Position numbers and translations under genes: made by a program. The notes beneath the pieces were generated by a model that saw nothing but the letters and a program-made list of their open reading frames with translations, ran no database searches and was not told the origin of the DNA. Of a DNA stretch of 64,000 nt, positions 1 through 11,619 are shown piece by piece (the first letter of the stretch is position 1; every line of letters starts with the position of its first letter). Source of the DNA: Kofleriaceae bacterium. GTDB taxonomy: Bacteria; Myxococcota_A; Polyangia; Haliangiales; Haliangiaceae. The stretch spans positions 186,001 to 250,000 of the forward strand of contig JACKDR010000008.1 of assembly GCA_020633495.1 (NCBI GenBank). The letters run 5' to 3'.

Positions 1-184
1 ACCGCAGCTGCAGCGGGTAGAAGTAGCCGTCGATGCCCATCGGGTACGGCGACGAGGTGAGGAACGTCCACCGGTTCCACGCGCTCCACGCCACCAGCGT
101 CACCAGCAGCGCGGCGATCGCCGCGGCGACCAGGCGCGGCCGCCGCGCCGCGAGCGCCTCGAGGTCGTCGAACCGGCCGAGCAC
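1..184 (-). CDS. N-terminus of a polytopic membrane protein (partial)
   Basis: Reading leftwards from a GTG at 184, the frame stays open to the window edge for 61 codons. It begins with a short charged stretch (VLGRFDDLEALAARRPR), then a hydrophobic helix (LVAAAIAALLVTLVAW), then a loop ending DGYFYPLQLR. That arrangement resembles the N-terminus of large uncharacterised membrane proteins or GT39-like glycosyltransferases, but too little is present for a family call. It is divergent from queC with about 40 bp between them. Coding frame and membrane nature are visible; function is unknown. Confidence 0.55.
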   Translation of the reverse strand, partial: MLGRFDDLEALAARRPRLVAAAIAALLVTLVAWSAWNRWTFLTSSPYPMGIDGYFYPLQLR

Positions 185-224
185 GGCGCCAGCCTACTGC
201 CGCCGCGGCGTGGTAGGAAGCGCC

Positions 225-908
225 ATGCCCGACGCCGTCGTCCTCCTGTCGGGAGGTCTCGACTCCTCCACCGCGCTCGCGATGGCGCGCGCCGAGGGGT
301 TCGCCTGCCACGCCCTCACCGTCCGCTACGGCCAGCTCCACCAGGTCGAGATCGACGCCGCCCGGCGGGTCGCCGCCGCGCTCGGCGCGGTCGAGCACCG
401 GGTCGTCGAGCTCGACCTGTCGCCGCTGGCCGCCTCGGCGCTGACCCGCGGCGACATCGCGGTGCCCAAGGACCGGACGCTCGCCGACATCGGCGCGCCC
501 GGCGACGTGCCGTCGACGTACGTGCCGGCGCGCAACACCGTGCTGCTGTCGCTGGCGCTGGCGTGGGCCGAGACCCTGGGCGCGCGCGACCTGTTCGTCG
601 GCGTCAACGTCCTCGACGCCAGCGGCTACCCCGACTGTCGCCCCGAGTTCGTGCGCGCGTTCGAGGCCCTGGCCCAGGTCGCGACCCGCGCCGGCGGCTT
701 CCGGGTCCACGCGCCGCTGATCGAGATGACCAAGGCCCAGATCATCGCCGCCGGGATCCGGCTCGGCGTCGACTACGGCATCACCCACTCCTGCTACGAC
801 CCCAGCGCCGACGGGCGCGCCTGTGGCCGCTGCGACGCGTGCCAGCTGCGCCGCAAGGGCTTCGAGGAGGCGCAGATCGCCGACCCGACGCCGTACGCCG
901 CGACTTGA
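225..908 (+). CDS. queC: 7-cyano-7-deazaguanine synthase QueC
   Basis: Cytoplasmic ATP-dependent enzyme that converts 7-carboxy-7-deazaguanine and ammonia to preQ0, the precursor of queuosine in tRNA and of 7-deazaguanine DNA modifications. The 227-residue protein has the PP-loop motif SGGLDSST near residues 8-15 and four zinc-binding cysteines (C190, C200, C203, C206) in the usual C-terminal spacing. The length is normal for QueC. The ATG at 225 was chosen because it places the PP-loop next to the N-terminus; the same frame is open upstream to position 33 but that part reads as low-complexity Arg/Ala. No queD, queE or queF lies nearby, so the pathway is scattered or relies on other loci. Confidence 0.93.
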   Translation: MPDAVVLLSGGLDSSTALAMARAEGFACHALTVRYGQLHQVEIDAARRVAAALGAVEHRVVELDLSPLAASALTRGDIAVPKDRTLADIGAPGDVPSTYVPARNTVLLSLALAWAETLGARDLFVGVNVLDASGYPDCRPEFVRAFEALAQVATRAGGFRVHAPLIEMTKAQIIAAGIRLGVDYGITHSCYDPSADGRACGRCDACQLRRKGFEEAQIADPTPYAAT

Positions 909-954
909 GTCGGTGCCCCGGCCCCGCCTGCGGTAGGATGAGCGTCGGGGGACA

Positions 955-2091
<1,137 letters not shown>

Positions 2092-2174
2092 CCGGCCCGG
2101 GGCGCGGCGCCGCCGGCCCGCTGGCGCCTGCAGACCGCCCGGAACGCCAGTCAGGCAAGTCGAGCAGCCGGGTC

Positions 2175-2246
2175 CCGGACGTCCGGAGTGTCCGTGCATC
2201 CGGACACTTATGTCCTGGCACCGGCCTTGCTCACATGTCGGACATG
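2175..2246 (+). promoter_or_regulatory. Palindrome cluster with a sigma-54-like promoter
   Basis: Three inverted repeats are packed into 72 bp: the perfect palindrome CCGGACGTCCGG (2175-2186), GTGTCCG-N6-CGGACAC (2188-2207) and CATGTC-G-GACATG (2234-2246), the last covering candidate start codons. Between them TGGCAC-N5-TTGCT (2216-2231) matches the -24/-12 sigma-54 consensus with exact spacing. The predicted +1 would fall near 2242, so translation would have to start at 2244 or 2247 with almost no leader. Sequence matches are visible; use in vivo is inference. Confidence 0.5.
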
Positions 2247-3869
2247 ATGCGCCGACTGGCTACCGTCCTGTCCCTGGCCTCTGCCGCCGCCGCCCTGCCG
2301 CTGGTCGGCTGCACCGCCGCCGACGACGACCTCTACGACGGCGAGACCGTCAAGTCGGAGGACGGCAAGGACGACTCGTCCGCGGTCGCCCTGTTCGTCG
2401 ACTTCGAGTTCGACGGCGAGATGGTGACCGACTACGCCTGGAACAAGCAGCAGGCGATCGAGGACCAGCTCCTCTACACGATCGGCCAGCTCAACGGCGC
2501 CAACTCGGTGGGCCGGCTCGACCGCCTGACCCTGTCGAACATCCAGAGCACCACCGAGAACGGCCGCACCAGGATCACCTACTCGGCCAAGATGCCGGTC
2601 GCCTGGGGCGACAAGAACCACGTGCCGTCGACGTTCACGCTCAAGCTGCCGCGCGACATGGCGTACGCCGCGCTCGGCACGTTCGCCACCACCTACGGCC
2701 ACGCCTGCGCCGAGGCCGGCGCCCACGACGTCGACTCGGGGAGCATGTGGTACTACTTCCGGCCGTCGCGCTCGGGCTGCCACCTGACCGACGCCGACGT
2801 GCTGACCACCGAGGCGACGGTGTCGCCGAGCCCGATCAACACCACGGGCAAGTTCCCCGAGTACGACAAGGTCTGGGAGGACGGCGTCCTCCAGGTGGTC
2901 GCGGTCTTCGGCAAGTACGAGGACGGCGCCACCACCAGCTCCGACGCCGGCATCTCGGCCTTCAACTCGTTCGTCAGCAGCATCAAGGGCGAGCTGCCGG
3001 GCGCCACCACGATCCCGGCCAGCGTGCCGAGCTCGCCGGGCGTCGCGACCCCCGACGTCGAGTGGAACGCCACCCTCGCCGACGGCAAGCAGGTCCGCGT
3101 CGTCGCGCTGCTGGTCGACAACGTCCGCAACGGCGGCGCCGCGTTCGACGCCCGCTACGAGGCGCTGTCGACCCGCGCCGACCTGATCGTCTACAACGGC
3201 CACGCCGGCCTCGGCTCCAACGTCCGCGCCATGGCCCAGAAGGGCTCGTGGACCGCCGGCCAGTACGTCATCGTGTTCCAGAACGGCTGCGACACGTTCG
3301 CGTACATCGACGACGCCCTCAACCGGGCCCACGCCGCGGTCAACGCCGACGACCCGATCGGCACCCGCTACATCGACACCGTCGTCAACGGCATGCCCGC
3401 CTACTTCGCCAACATGGCCGGCTCGACGATGGCGCTGTTCCGCGCCCTGAAGAACCCCGCCGACCCCAAGACCTACGAGCAGATCTTCCGCGCCGTGTCG
3501 TCGAGCCAGGTCGTGCTGGTCACCGGCGAGCAGGACAACACCTTCACCCCCGGCGGCGGCGGCACGCCCACCACGTGGGCCGGCCTCACCGGCGACGGCA
3601 CCGTCACCAAGGGCCAGGAGCAGCGCTGGGAGACCCCGGTGGTCGCCGCCGGCACCTACGCCTTCGAGATGACCGGCACCAAGGACGCCGACCTCTACGT
3701 CCGCATCGGCTCGGCGCCCGACACCACCCACTACGACTGCCGCCCCTACAAGACCGGCAGCAACGAGACCTGCGAGGTCACGCTGGCGTCACCGTCGACG
3801 ATCCACGTCATGGTCCGCGGCTACGCGACGTCGTCGACCTTCGAGCTCGCCGGCCACGCCGTCGAGTAG
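2235..3869 (+). CDS. Lipoprotein with clan-CD-like His/Cys dyad and PPC domain
   Basis: A 544-residue exported lipoprotein: a signal peptide ends in the lipobox LVGC (Cys26). The middle holds YNGHAG (His323) and, about 29 residues on, a hydrophobic strand ending in FQNGC (Cys352). This His-Gly then hydrophobic-block-Cys arrangement is what clan CD cysteine peptidases (caspase, gingipain, C13) use, so a protease-like fold is suggested, not proven. Residues about 455-540 resemble a bacterial pre-peptidase C-terminal (PPC) beta domain, usually found on secreted peptidases. ATG at 2235, 2244 and 2247 are all possible starts; the first is annotated, but the promoter evidence favours the later two. 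Monocistronic. Confidence 0.7.
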   Translation: MSDMMRRLATVLSLASAAAALPLVGCTAADDDLYDGETVKSEDGKDDSSAVALFVDFEFDGEMVTDYAWNKQQAIEDQLLYTIGQLNGANSVGRLDRLTLSNIQSTTENGRTRITYSAKMPVAWGDKNHVPSTFTLKLPRDMAYAALGTFATTYGHACAEAGAHDVDSGSMWYYFRPSRSGCHLTDADVLTTEATVSPSPINTTGKFPEYDKVWEDGVLQVVAVFGKYEDGATTSSDAGISAFNSFVSSIKGELPGATTIPASVPSSPGVATPDVEWNATLADGKQVRVVALLVDNVRNGGAAFDARYEALSTRADLIVYNGHAGLGSNVRAMAQKGSWTAGQYVIVFQNGCDTFAYIDDALNRAHAAVNADDPIGTRYIDTVVNGMPAYFANMAGSTMALFRALKNPADPKTYEQIFRAVSSSQVVLVTGEQDNTFTPGGGGTPTTWAGLTGDGTVTKGQEQRWETPVVAAGTYAFEMTGTKDADLYVRIGSAPDTTHYDCRPYKTGSNETCEVTLASPSTIHVMVRGYATSSTFELAGHAVE

Positions 3870-4070
3870 CCCGCCCGTCCCGGCGCGAGCGGCGCGGGGA
3901 GGTCGGGTCTCCTGCCTCTCTCTCCCCTCCTCGTCCGACGGCGATTCCTCCGGTCGCCACGGACCCGGCCTCCCCGAGCCGCTCGCACCACGCGCCGATC
4001 GACGCCGCCCTCGCCGGGCGGCGTTTGGCGTTCCGGACCGCCGCGCCCCGGGCGCCGCGCGGGCCGCGCC

Positions 4071-5369
4071 TCAGGCGCCGCGGCTGCGCTCGAGCAGCAG
4101 GATGTGCTCGCGCTTGCCGCGGTCCTGGAACACGCGCTTCTCGGTCGCGCCCAGGGCCGGTCGCTCCTGCCACGCCCACGCGACCAGCGCGAGGCGATCG
4201 TCGAGCGAGGCCCGGACGTCGTCGTCGGCCCACATCGCGCGGCCGGCGGCGATCGAGTCGCCGATGACCAGCGCGGCGCGCCCGCCCGGCGCCAGCGCCG
4301 TCGCCATCGCGTCGATCACCGCGGCCAGGTCGCTGCGCCAGCGCGCCACCGCGTCGCGCGCGCCGCCGCCGGCGAAGCCGCGCCGGGCGCCGATCTCGCC
4401 GTCGTGGAACTCGCGGTGGTGCAGGCCGAGGAAGTCGAAGCGCAGCCGCTGCTGCTCGGCGTAGTCGTAGGTGCCGGCGTAGGGCGGCGACGTCACGATG
4501 CCGGCGACGCCACCGGCGGGGACCAGGTCGCCCAGCTTGCGGGCGTCGCTCTGGACGACCTCGGGCTGGGGCCCGCGCCGCGCGCCCAGGTCGTCGAGCC
4601 CGGCGCACAGCAGATCGATCCGCCGCGCGAACAGCCGCGCCACGTTGCCGCGCGCGATCGTCCTGGGCATCTTGGTCGGGTCGGTGTCCGACGCCCGGTT
4701 CGACACCTTGATGAGGATCGCCGACAGCCCGACGGTGAGGACGTCGGCCAGCTCGGCGTCGCGGCTACGGACCTCGTCGATCCGCGCCGCCAGGTCCTCG
4801 AGCTCGCGGCGGACGTGGGGCGCGAACCAGCCCGACAGCCGCCGGTTGCGAGCGTTGGGATCGAAGCCGACCGGCCGGCGCTCGGTGGTCGGCCCCTGGC
4901 CGGACCGCCGGGCCTGCTTGCCGGCGGCCAGGGCCTCGCCGGCGAGGTGGTGCGCGGTCTCGCGCAGGGCCCGACGCCGGGTCGGCGACACCGTCCAGGT
5001 CTTGGCCCGCGCGATCAGCACCGCCAGCGGCGACAGGTCCAGGCCCAGCGCGCGGACCCCGAAGAACCGGGCCTCGACCAGGGTCGTGCCCGAGCCGCAG
5101 AACGGATCGACCAGCAGCGCGCCGGCGCGGGTCGGCCCGGCGACGACCTCGACCAGGCGCCGCGCGGTCGCGGGGTGCATCCGCGCCGGGTAGGTGTGCA
5201 CCGGGTGGGTCACGCTGTCGGCGACGTCGCGGCCGCGGCCGTGGCCGGCGTCGGCGAGGGCGCCCGCGAGCTCGCGCGCCAGGTCACGCTCGCCGTCGTT
5301 GCCGATGCGCCCGGGCGCGCTCGGCATCGACAGCGCGCGACGGGGCCGGCCTCTCGGCGGGCGATTCAT
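4071..5369 (-). CDS. DNA methyltransferase (N4-cytosine/N6-adenine type)
   Basis: SAM-dependent DNA base methylase of 432 residues. Motif I DPFCGSGTT (88-96) binds SAM, preceded by the HTYPARMHP segment common in this family, and the catalytic motif TSPPY lies at 293-297. TSPPY with Ser is most typical of N4-cytosine enzymes, though N6-adenine cannot be excluded. The 200 residues between the motifs could be the target-recognition region. No restriction endonuclease gene adjoins it, so it looks solitary, pointing to an epigenetic or housekeeping role. ATG at 5369 is chosen; an in-frame extension to 5417 would run into the facing DUF971 gene. Confidence 0.85.
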   Translation of the reverse strand: MNRPPRGRPRRALSMPSAPGRIGNDGERDLARELAGALADAGHGRGRDVADSVTHPVHTYPARMHPATARRLVEVVAGPTRAGALLVDPFCGSGTTLVEARFFGVRALGLDLSPLAVLIARAKTWTVSPTRRRALRETAHHLAGEALAAGKQARRSGQGPTTERRPVGFDPNARNRRLSGWFAPHVRRELEDLAARIDEVRSRDAELADVLTVGLSAILIKVSNRASDTDPTKMPRTIARGNVARLFARRIDLLCAGLDDLGARRGPQPEVVQSDARKLGDLVPAGGVAGIVTSPPYAGTYDYAEQQRLRFDFLGLHHREFHDGEIGARRGFAGGGARDAVARWRSDLAAVIDAMATALAPGGRAALVIGDSIAAGRAMWADDDVRASLDDRLALVAWAWQERPALGATEKRVFQDRGKREHILLLERSRGA

Positions 5370-5391
5370 GGGCCGCACCCTACAGGATGTC

Positions 5392-5406
5392 CGTGCTAGA
5401 AGCACG
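5392..5406. promoter_or_regulatory. Small inverted repeat between divergent genes
   Basis: CGTGCT-AGA-AGCACG is a perfect 6-bp inverted repeat just ahead of the DUF971 start and in the upstream region of the divergent methyltransferase. It could be an operator acting on either gene; nothing else supports this. Confidence 0.25.
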
Positions 5407-5409
5407 CCC

Positions 5410-5706
5410 ATGCCCATGCCCGTGGAGATCGTCGGCCTCGGTCAGCCGACCGTGCGCATCGTCTGGGACGAGGGCGACGAGGACACCTGGACCGCCCGCG
5501 ACCTGCGGTGCCGCTGCACCTGCGCGTACTGCCAGTCCGAGACCACCGGCGAGCGCCTGCTCGACCCCGCGTCGGTCCCGGCCGACCTGACGATCACCGA
5601 CATGAGCCTGGTCGGCAACTACGGCCTGTCGGTGCACTTCTCGGACGGCCACACCACCGGCATCTACCGGTTCCGGGAGCTTCAGGACGCCCGCCGACGT
5701 ACCTGA
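5410..5706 (+). CDS. DUF971 (GBBH-like N-terminal) domain protein
   Basis: A 98-residue protein that is essentially one DUF971 domain, the small beta domain also found at the N-terminus of gamma-butyrobetaine hydroxylase. Diagnostic stretches are LRCRCTCAYCQSE, LLDPASVPADL, GNYGLSVHFSDGH and TGIYRF; the paired cysteines suggest metal binding. Stand-alone DUF971 proteins in bacteria are often found near iron-sulfur genes but have no settled function. ATG at 5410 is used, with a second in-frame ATG two codons later. A hairpin follows the stop directly. Confidence 0.85.
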   Translation: MPMPVEIVGLGQPTVRIVWDEGDEDTWTARDLRCRCTCAYCQSETTGERLLDPASVPADLTITDMSLVGNYGLSVHFSDGHTTGIYRFRELQDARRRT

Positions 5707-5738
5707 AGGGACCGGCCGCACCGCGCCTGCCGGTCCTT
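5707..5738 (+). terminator. Hairpin after the DUF971 gene
   Basis: AAGGGACCGG-type left arm (5707-5715) pairs with CCGGTCCTT (5730-5738), giving nine pairs including one G-T, with a 14-nt loop. It begins at the base after the stop codon. No T-run follows, as is usual in such GC-rich genomes. Confidence 0.45.
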
Positions 5739-5843
5739 GCCGCTTCGAACGTGACCCCGGCGCCATGAACGTGCTCTACAAGGGGGCCGGTGTGGCGCTG
5801 CTAGCTGCTTCGCGATATCCTCCCTGGTCCGGGGCCTAACGCT

Positions 5844-7301
5844 ATGAAACTACGTCTACTCTTCCTCGTCTCCATGGTCGCGATGGCGGCGCTGTTCGCC
5901 CGCCCGGCGCACGCCGACGACGCCAGCCTCACGCGGGCCCAGCAGGCGTTCGACCAGGCGCAGGTCGACTACCTGCAGGGCAACTACGACGCCGCGGCCG
6001 ACGGGTTCAAGCAGGCGTACGAGGCGCGGGCGTTCCCGCAGTTCCTCTACAACATCGGCGCCGCCTACCACATGAAGGGCAAGAAGGGCTCGGACGCCGA
6101 GTCCTACACCAAGGCGGTCGAGTACTACCGCCGCTACCTCGGCGAGGACCCGCAGGCGCCGGACAAGGACAAGGTCGAGAAGAGCATCAAGGTGCTCGAG
6201 GCCGAGATCGATCGGCTCAAGGTCGCGCCCCAGGATCCCGACGCCGGCACCGCGGTGGCGCCGTCCGAGGAGGTCCAGAAGCTGGGCGAGGTCAAGGTCC
6301 GCGGCCTGATGGTGGTCGAGAGCGAGCCGCAGGGCGCGACGATCTACATCGACGGCAAGGAGAAGGGCGAGTTCGCCAAGACCCCGTGGAGCGGCTCGCT
6401 CGAGGGCGAGCACAGCTACCTGGTCGAGAAGCGCGGCTACAAGTCCAAGGAGGGCACGATCGCGCCGGACCCCAGCAAGCTGCTGGTCCTGCAGATCGTC
6501 CTCGCCGAGGAGGACTACCTGGGCTGGGTCGAGATCAAGTCCAACGTCCCGGGCGCCGACGTCTACGTCGACGACAAGAACGTCGGCGCGATCGGCAAGA
6601 CCCCGTACAGCGGCAACTTCAAGCCCGGCAAGCACACCTTCTACGTCGACGCCGACGGCTACGACGAGTACACGCAGGAGGTCGAGGTCATCGCCGGCGA
6701 GGCCCACGACGTCAACGCCGTGCTGCAGGGCGCGCCGGTCGGCTACCTCAACCTGCGTGGCGCCGGCATCGAGCACAGCGAGATCCTCGTCGACGGCAAG
6801 ATCCTGTGCGAGCGCGGCCCGTGCCGCAAGCCGGTCAAGGAAGGCACCCACACCGTCACCGTGCGCCGCCCCGGCTACAAGCCGTACACCGCGCGCGTCG
6901 ACGTCCAGGCCCGCACCGAGATCTCGGTCCGCGCGTCGCTGTCGAAGAAGCCCGGCCGCGGCGACGCCATCGCCGCCTACGTGGTCAGCGGCATCTTCGC
7001 CGGCGCCGGCATCTACCTGGGCCTGCAGGCCAAGGGCATCGAGGACGAGCTCAACACCGACATCGCCGCCGGCGACCCGCCGGTCGACTCCGACGACCCG
7101 CGCTTCACCCGCGGCAAGATCTTCTCGATCAGCGCCGACGCCGCGTTCGCGGTGTCGGGCATCGTGGCGCTGACCGCCATCTACTACACGTTCCGCGACA
7201 AGGGCGCGCCGTCGACCGGGACCGTCGACGTCCGCGCCATCGCGCTCGAGCCGCAGATCGGGCCCGGCTACGCCGGCCTGGGCATGGAGGTACACTGGTG
7301 A
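5844..7301 (+). CDS. Exported PEGA-repeat protein with N-terminal TPR
   Basis: A 485-residue envelope protein. Signal peptide to about residue 24 (ends ARPAHA), a TPR-like helical region (30-125), three PEGA beta repeats (about 155-205, 227-285, 300-355, each with an IYIDG/VYVDD/ILVDG core) and two hydrophobic helices (about 374-394 and 429-449). PEGA proteins in myxobacteria are surface or periplasmic scaffolds, often tied to Ser/Thr kinases. Its stop overlaps the GTG of the next gene by four bases (GTGA), so translation is coupled. It heads a three-gene operon with the FG-GAP lipoprotein and a kinase that itself ends in a PEGA-like module. Confidence 0.85.
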   Translation: MKLRLLFLVSMVAMAALFARPAHADDASLTRAQQAFDQAQVDYLQGNYDAAADGFKQAYEARAFPQFLYNIGAAYHMKGKKGSDAESYTKAVEYYRRYLGEDPQAPDKDKVEKSIKVLEAEIDRLKVAPQDPDAGTAVAPSEEVQKLGEVKVRGLMVVESEPQGATIYIDGKEKGEFAKTPWSGSLEGEHSYLVEKRGYKSKEGTIAPDPSKLLVLQIVLAEEDYLGWVEIKSNVPGADVYVDDKNVGAIGKTPYSGNFKPGKHTFYVDADGYDEYTQEVEVIAGEAHDVNAVLQGAPVGYLNLRGAGIEHSEILVDGKILCERGPCRKPVKEGTHTVTVRRPGYKPYTARVDVQARTEISVRASLSKKPGRGDAIAAYVVSGIFAGAGIYLGLQAKGIEDELNTDIAAGDPPVDSDDPRFTRGKIFSISADAAFAVSGIVALTAIYYTFRDKGAPSTGTVDVRAIALEPQIGPGYAGLGMEVHW

Positions 7302-8665
7302 GCCGCCGCGACCGACGCCTGCCCCGCTTCGTCACCTCGGCCGCGCTGGCCGCCACCGGCCTGCTCGGCGCCTGCTCGTGGAGCGCGTTCGACGACCTCG
7401 CCGACGGCACCTGGGTCGACTCCGCCGGCGCCGCCGACGGCATCGAGCCCAACGAGCTCGGCATGATCGCCTCGCCCGGCATGACCAACCGCAACGCGGT
7501 CTTCGTCGTGGTCGGCCGCTCGACCGACTCGGTCGGCGGCTACAGCTACGACGCCGACGGCGCCCGCGCCGCGGTCGGCTCCGAGGTCCGCGGCGGCGCC
7601 ACCCAGTTCGGGCCGCTGCCCGACGGCGTGCCCATCGCCGGCGACCCGTACTCGAACGTCATCGGCATCGCCGCGATCACCGGCGCCAGCAACGAGGGCG
7701 ACACCAAGGTCGTCAGCTTCAAGGCCGACGACCTGTCGCAGATCGAGGCCCAGAACGACTTCAACGACGTCAGCGGCAACAGCGGCCCGCTCGACGGGCC
7801 GATCCAGCCCACCGGCATGGTCTACGCCCGCACCGACGACGACGGCGGCGCCACCACCGACATCATCCTGGCCCGCGGCGCCCAGATCGCGATGGTCCAG
7901 GACTACGACAACGACGCCCACACGCTGGTCGCCTGCTACGGCGAGACCGACAGCGACGTCGTCAAGTCGGTGGCCCGCGGCCCGTTCGACCCCAACGACA
8001 CCGACGACGAGCTGGTCGCGGTGGTCAACGACAACGCCGGCACCGCGCCGACGCTGGTGGTCTTCGACGGCCGCGCCATCGCCATGGCGTTCGCGTCGCA
8101 GACCGGCTCGCTGACGTCGTGCTTCCTCGACGGCGACGCCGACCGGACCCCGCTGGCCCGGCTGCCCGGCCCCGCCGGCGAGCCCGACTTCGGCGCCGCG
8201 ATCGTCGTCGGCGACTTCAACGGCGACGGCCTGCCCGACATCGTCGTGTCGTCGCCCGAGGCCAACGTCGTCCGCGCCTACATCAACGACGGCGACCTGT
8301 CCGACGGCACCACCGAGGTCATGGTCGGCGCGCCGCTCGACGCGTCGCGGTTCGGCGCCTCGCTGGCGGCCGGCGACCTCGACGGCGACGGCGCCGACGA
8401 GCTGGTCATCGGCGCGCCGCGGTCCAACCCGGACGGCGTCAACAACGCCGGCGCGGCGTACATCTACAGCCTCAGCGGCGGCACCTTCACGATCGAGGCG
8501 ACCCTGCACGACGCCCAGCCCGAGGACGAGCAGCAGCTCGGCAAGGCGGTCGCGGTGGTGCCGTGGACCGCGGGCGGCCGCTCGATCGTCGTCGTCGGCG
8601 GCGCGACCGAGATCTTCACGTACTTCCGCACGCTGTTCTACGACGACGTACGCAACGGGCAGTGA
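7298..8665 (+). CDS. FG-GAP (integrin-alpha-like) repeat lipoprotein
   Basis: A 455-residue lipoprotein: signal peptide with lipobox LLGAC, then a beta-propeller with FG-GAP calcium-binding loops such as GDFNGDGLPDIVV and GDLDGDGADELVIGAP. Such propellers act as extracellular adhesion or recognition modules. The GTG at 7298 overlaps the stop of the PEGA gene by four bases, which fixes the start. The downstream kinase begins seven bases past this gene's stop. The operon suggests a surface-structure or sensing complex made of scaffold, lipoprotein and kinase. Confidence 0.85.
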   Translation: MSRRDRRLPRFVTSAALAATGLLGACSWSAFDDLADGTWVDSAGAADGIEPNELGMIASPGMTNRNAVFVVVGRSTDSVGGYSYDADGARAAVGSEVRGGATQFGPLPDGVPIAGDPYSNVIGIAAITGASNEGDTKVVSFKADDLSQIEAQNDFNDVSGNSGPLDGPIQPTGMVYARTDDDGGATTDIILARGAQIAMVQDYDNDAHTLVACYGETDSDVVKSVARGPFDPNDTDDELVAVVNDNAGTAPTLVVFDGRAIAMAFASQTGSLTSCFLDGDADRTPLARLPGPAGEPDFGAAIVVGDFNGDGLPDIVVSSPEANVVRAYINDGDLSDGTTEVMVGAPLDASRFGASLAAGDLDGDGADELVIGAPRSNPDGVNNAGAAYIYSLSGGTFTIEATLHDAQPEDEQQLGKAVAVVPWTAGGRSIVVVGGATEIFTYFRTLFYDDVRNGQ

Positions 8666-8671
8666 TGCGTC

Positions 8672-10630
<1,959 letters not shown>

Positions 10631-10657
10631 CCGGCGACTCCCGCGGCCGCGCGCTGG

Positions 10658-10674
10658 ACGTTCCGCGGGAACGT
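10658..10674. promoter_or_regulatory. Perfect inverted repeat between kinase and DUF2267 genes
   Basis: ACGTTCC-GCG-GGAACGT, a perfect 7-bp stem with a 3-nt loop, lies 28 bases after the kinase stop and 29 before the next start. It could be the operon terminator or an operator for the downstream gene. Confidence 0.4.
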
Positions 10675-10702
10675 GGTCCAGTGACGGAGCAGGAGGTTCG
10701 AC

Positions 10703-11329
10703 ATGATCGACGAACGCACGCTGATCGGACGCGTCGCAGAGCGCGTCGGCGTCGCGGACCTGGACCAGGCGCGGCGCGCGGCCGTGCACACGGTGGCAGC
10801 GCTGGCGGCGCCGCTGGCCCGCCACGAGCGCGAGCGCCTGTGCGACGAGCTGCCCGGCACGCTCGGCGCCGCGACCCGCGCCGCCCTCGCCGACGCCGCC
10901 ACCTGGGCCGTCGATCCGCTCAGCGACGTCGGCCGGCGCGCCGGCATCCCCACCGGGCTGGCCCTCGAGTACGCCCACGTCGTCGCGGCGCTGCTGGCCG
11001 AGGAGCTCGGCGCCGAGCTGCGCGCGCTGCTGCACCGCCACCTGGCGCCGCCGTGGCGCGACCTGTTCCACCCGCGCGAGCACGTGCCGCCGCCGCCGCC
11101 GCCGGTCCACCACGCGCCGGCGACCGGCGCCGGCCACACCCTCGCCACCGGGCGCCCCGGCAGCCGTCACGACGTCGCCGAGCACGCCGCCGATCCCGCC
11201 CACGCCGAGTCGATCGCGCGCCGCGCCAACCCGCACGCCGCCGACAAGCTGTCGAGCGGCGACCTGCACCGCGACCCGCTCGACGCCCCCACCCCCACCG
11301 GGCGCCACGTCAGCGACGCCGACGGCTGA
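10703..11329 (+). CDS. DUF2267-like domain protein
   Basis: A 208-residue cytoplasmic protein. Residues about 15-110 are helical and resemble DUF2267 (AVHTVAALAAPLARHERERLCDELPG is split by the usual helix-turn spacing). The C-terminal 80 residues are disordered, with a run of prolines and His/Ala/Asp-rich sequence. DUF2267 proteins are common next to stress or regulatory genes but have no established biochemical role. A strong Shine-Dalgarno sequence (AGGAGG) precedes the ATG, in contrast to many neighbours that lack one. Confidence 0.65.
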   Translation: MIDERTLIGRVAERVGVADLDQARRAAVHTVAALAAPLARHERERLCDELPGTLGAATRAALADAATWAVDPLSDVGRRAGIPTGLALEYAHVVAALLAEELGAELRALLHRHLAPPWRDLFHPREHVPPPPPPVHHAPATGAGHTLATGRPGSRHDVAEHAADPAHAESIARRANPHAADKLSSGDLHRDPLDAPTPTGRHVSDADG

Positions 11330-11441
11330 GCGGCTGCGCCGCTCGTCCCCGAGGAAGCCGACCGCGGGGTGTGCGTCACCGGGGGGCGCATCGATCTACC
11401 CCCTCTCGACGACGCCCTCGCGGCTGCGCCGCTCGGGCTCC

Positions 11442-11619
11442 GCTCGAGGTGAGCGAACCACGTCGACCAGGCGACCTGACCCGGTTCGTCTTGCGGCAAA
11501 TCTCCGACGGCCGTCGGTCGAACGCTCGAGGTGAGCGAACCACGTCGACCAGGCGACCTGACCCGGTTCGTCTCGCGGCAAATCTCCGACGGCCGTCGGT
11601 CGAGCGCTCGAGGTGAGCG
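11442..11619. repeat. 82-bp tandem repeat, two full copies plus partial
   Basis: Copies at 11442-11523 and 11524-11605 differ at two positions; a third starts at 11606 with GCTCGAGGTGAGCG and decays, with recognisable similarity to about 11670. Each full unit contains the perfect 14-bp palindrome CCGACGGCCGTCGG (11504-11517 and 11586-11599). The arrangement suggests a structured DNA or RNA element, not a coding repeat. Confidence 0.85.

Noticed and set aside
4071..5369. Restriction-modification system
   Set aside because: No endonuclease gene beside the methylase; the HNH gene is 30 kb away and belongs to another family.
11442..11619. CRISPR array
   Set aside because: Two head-to-tail 82-bp copies without spacers; not the repeat-spacer layout, and no cas genes.
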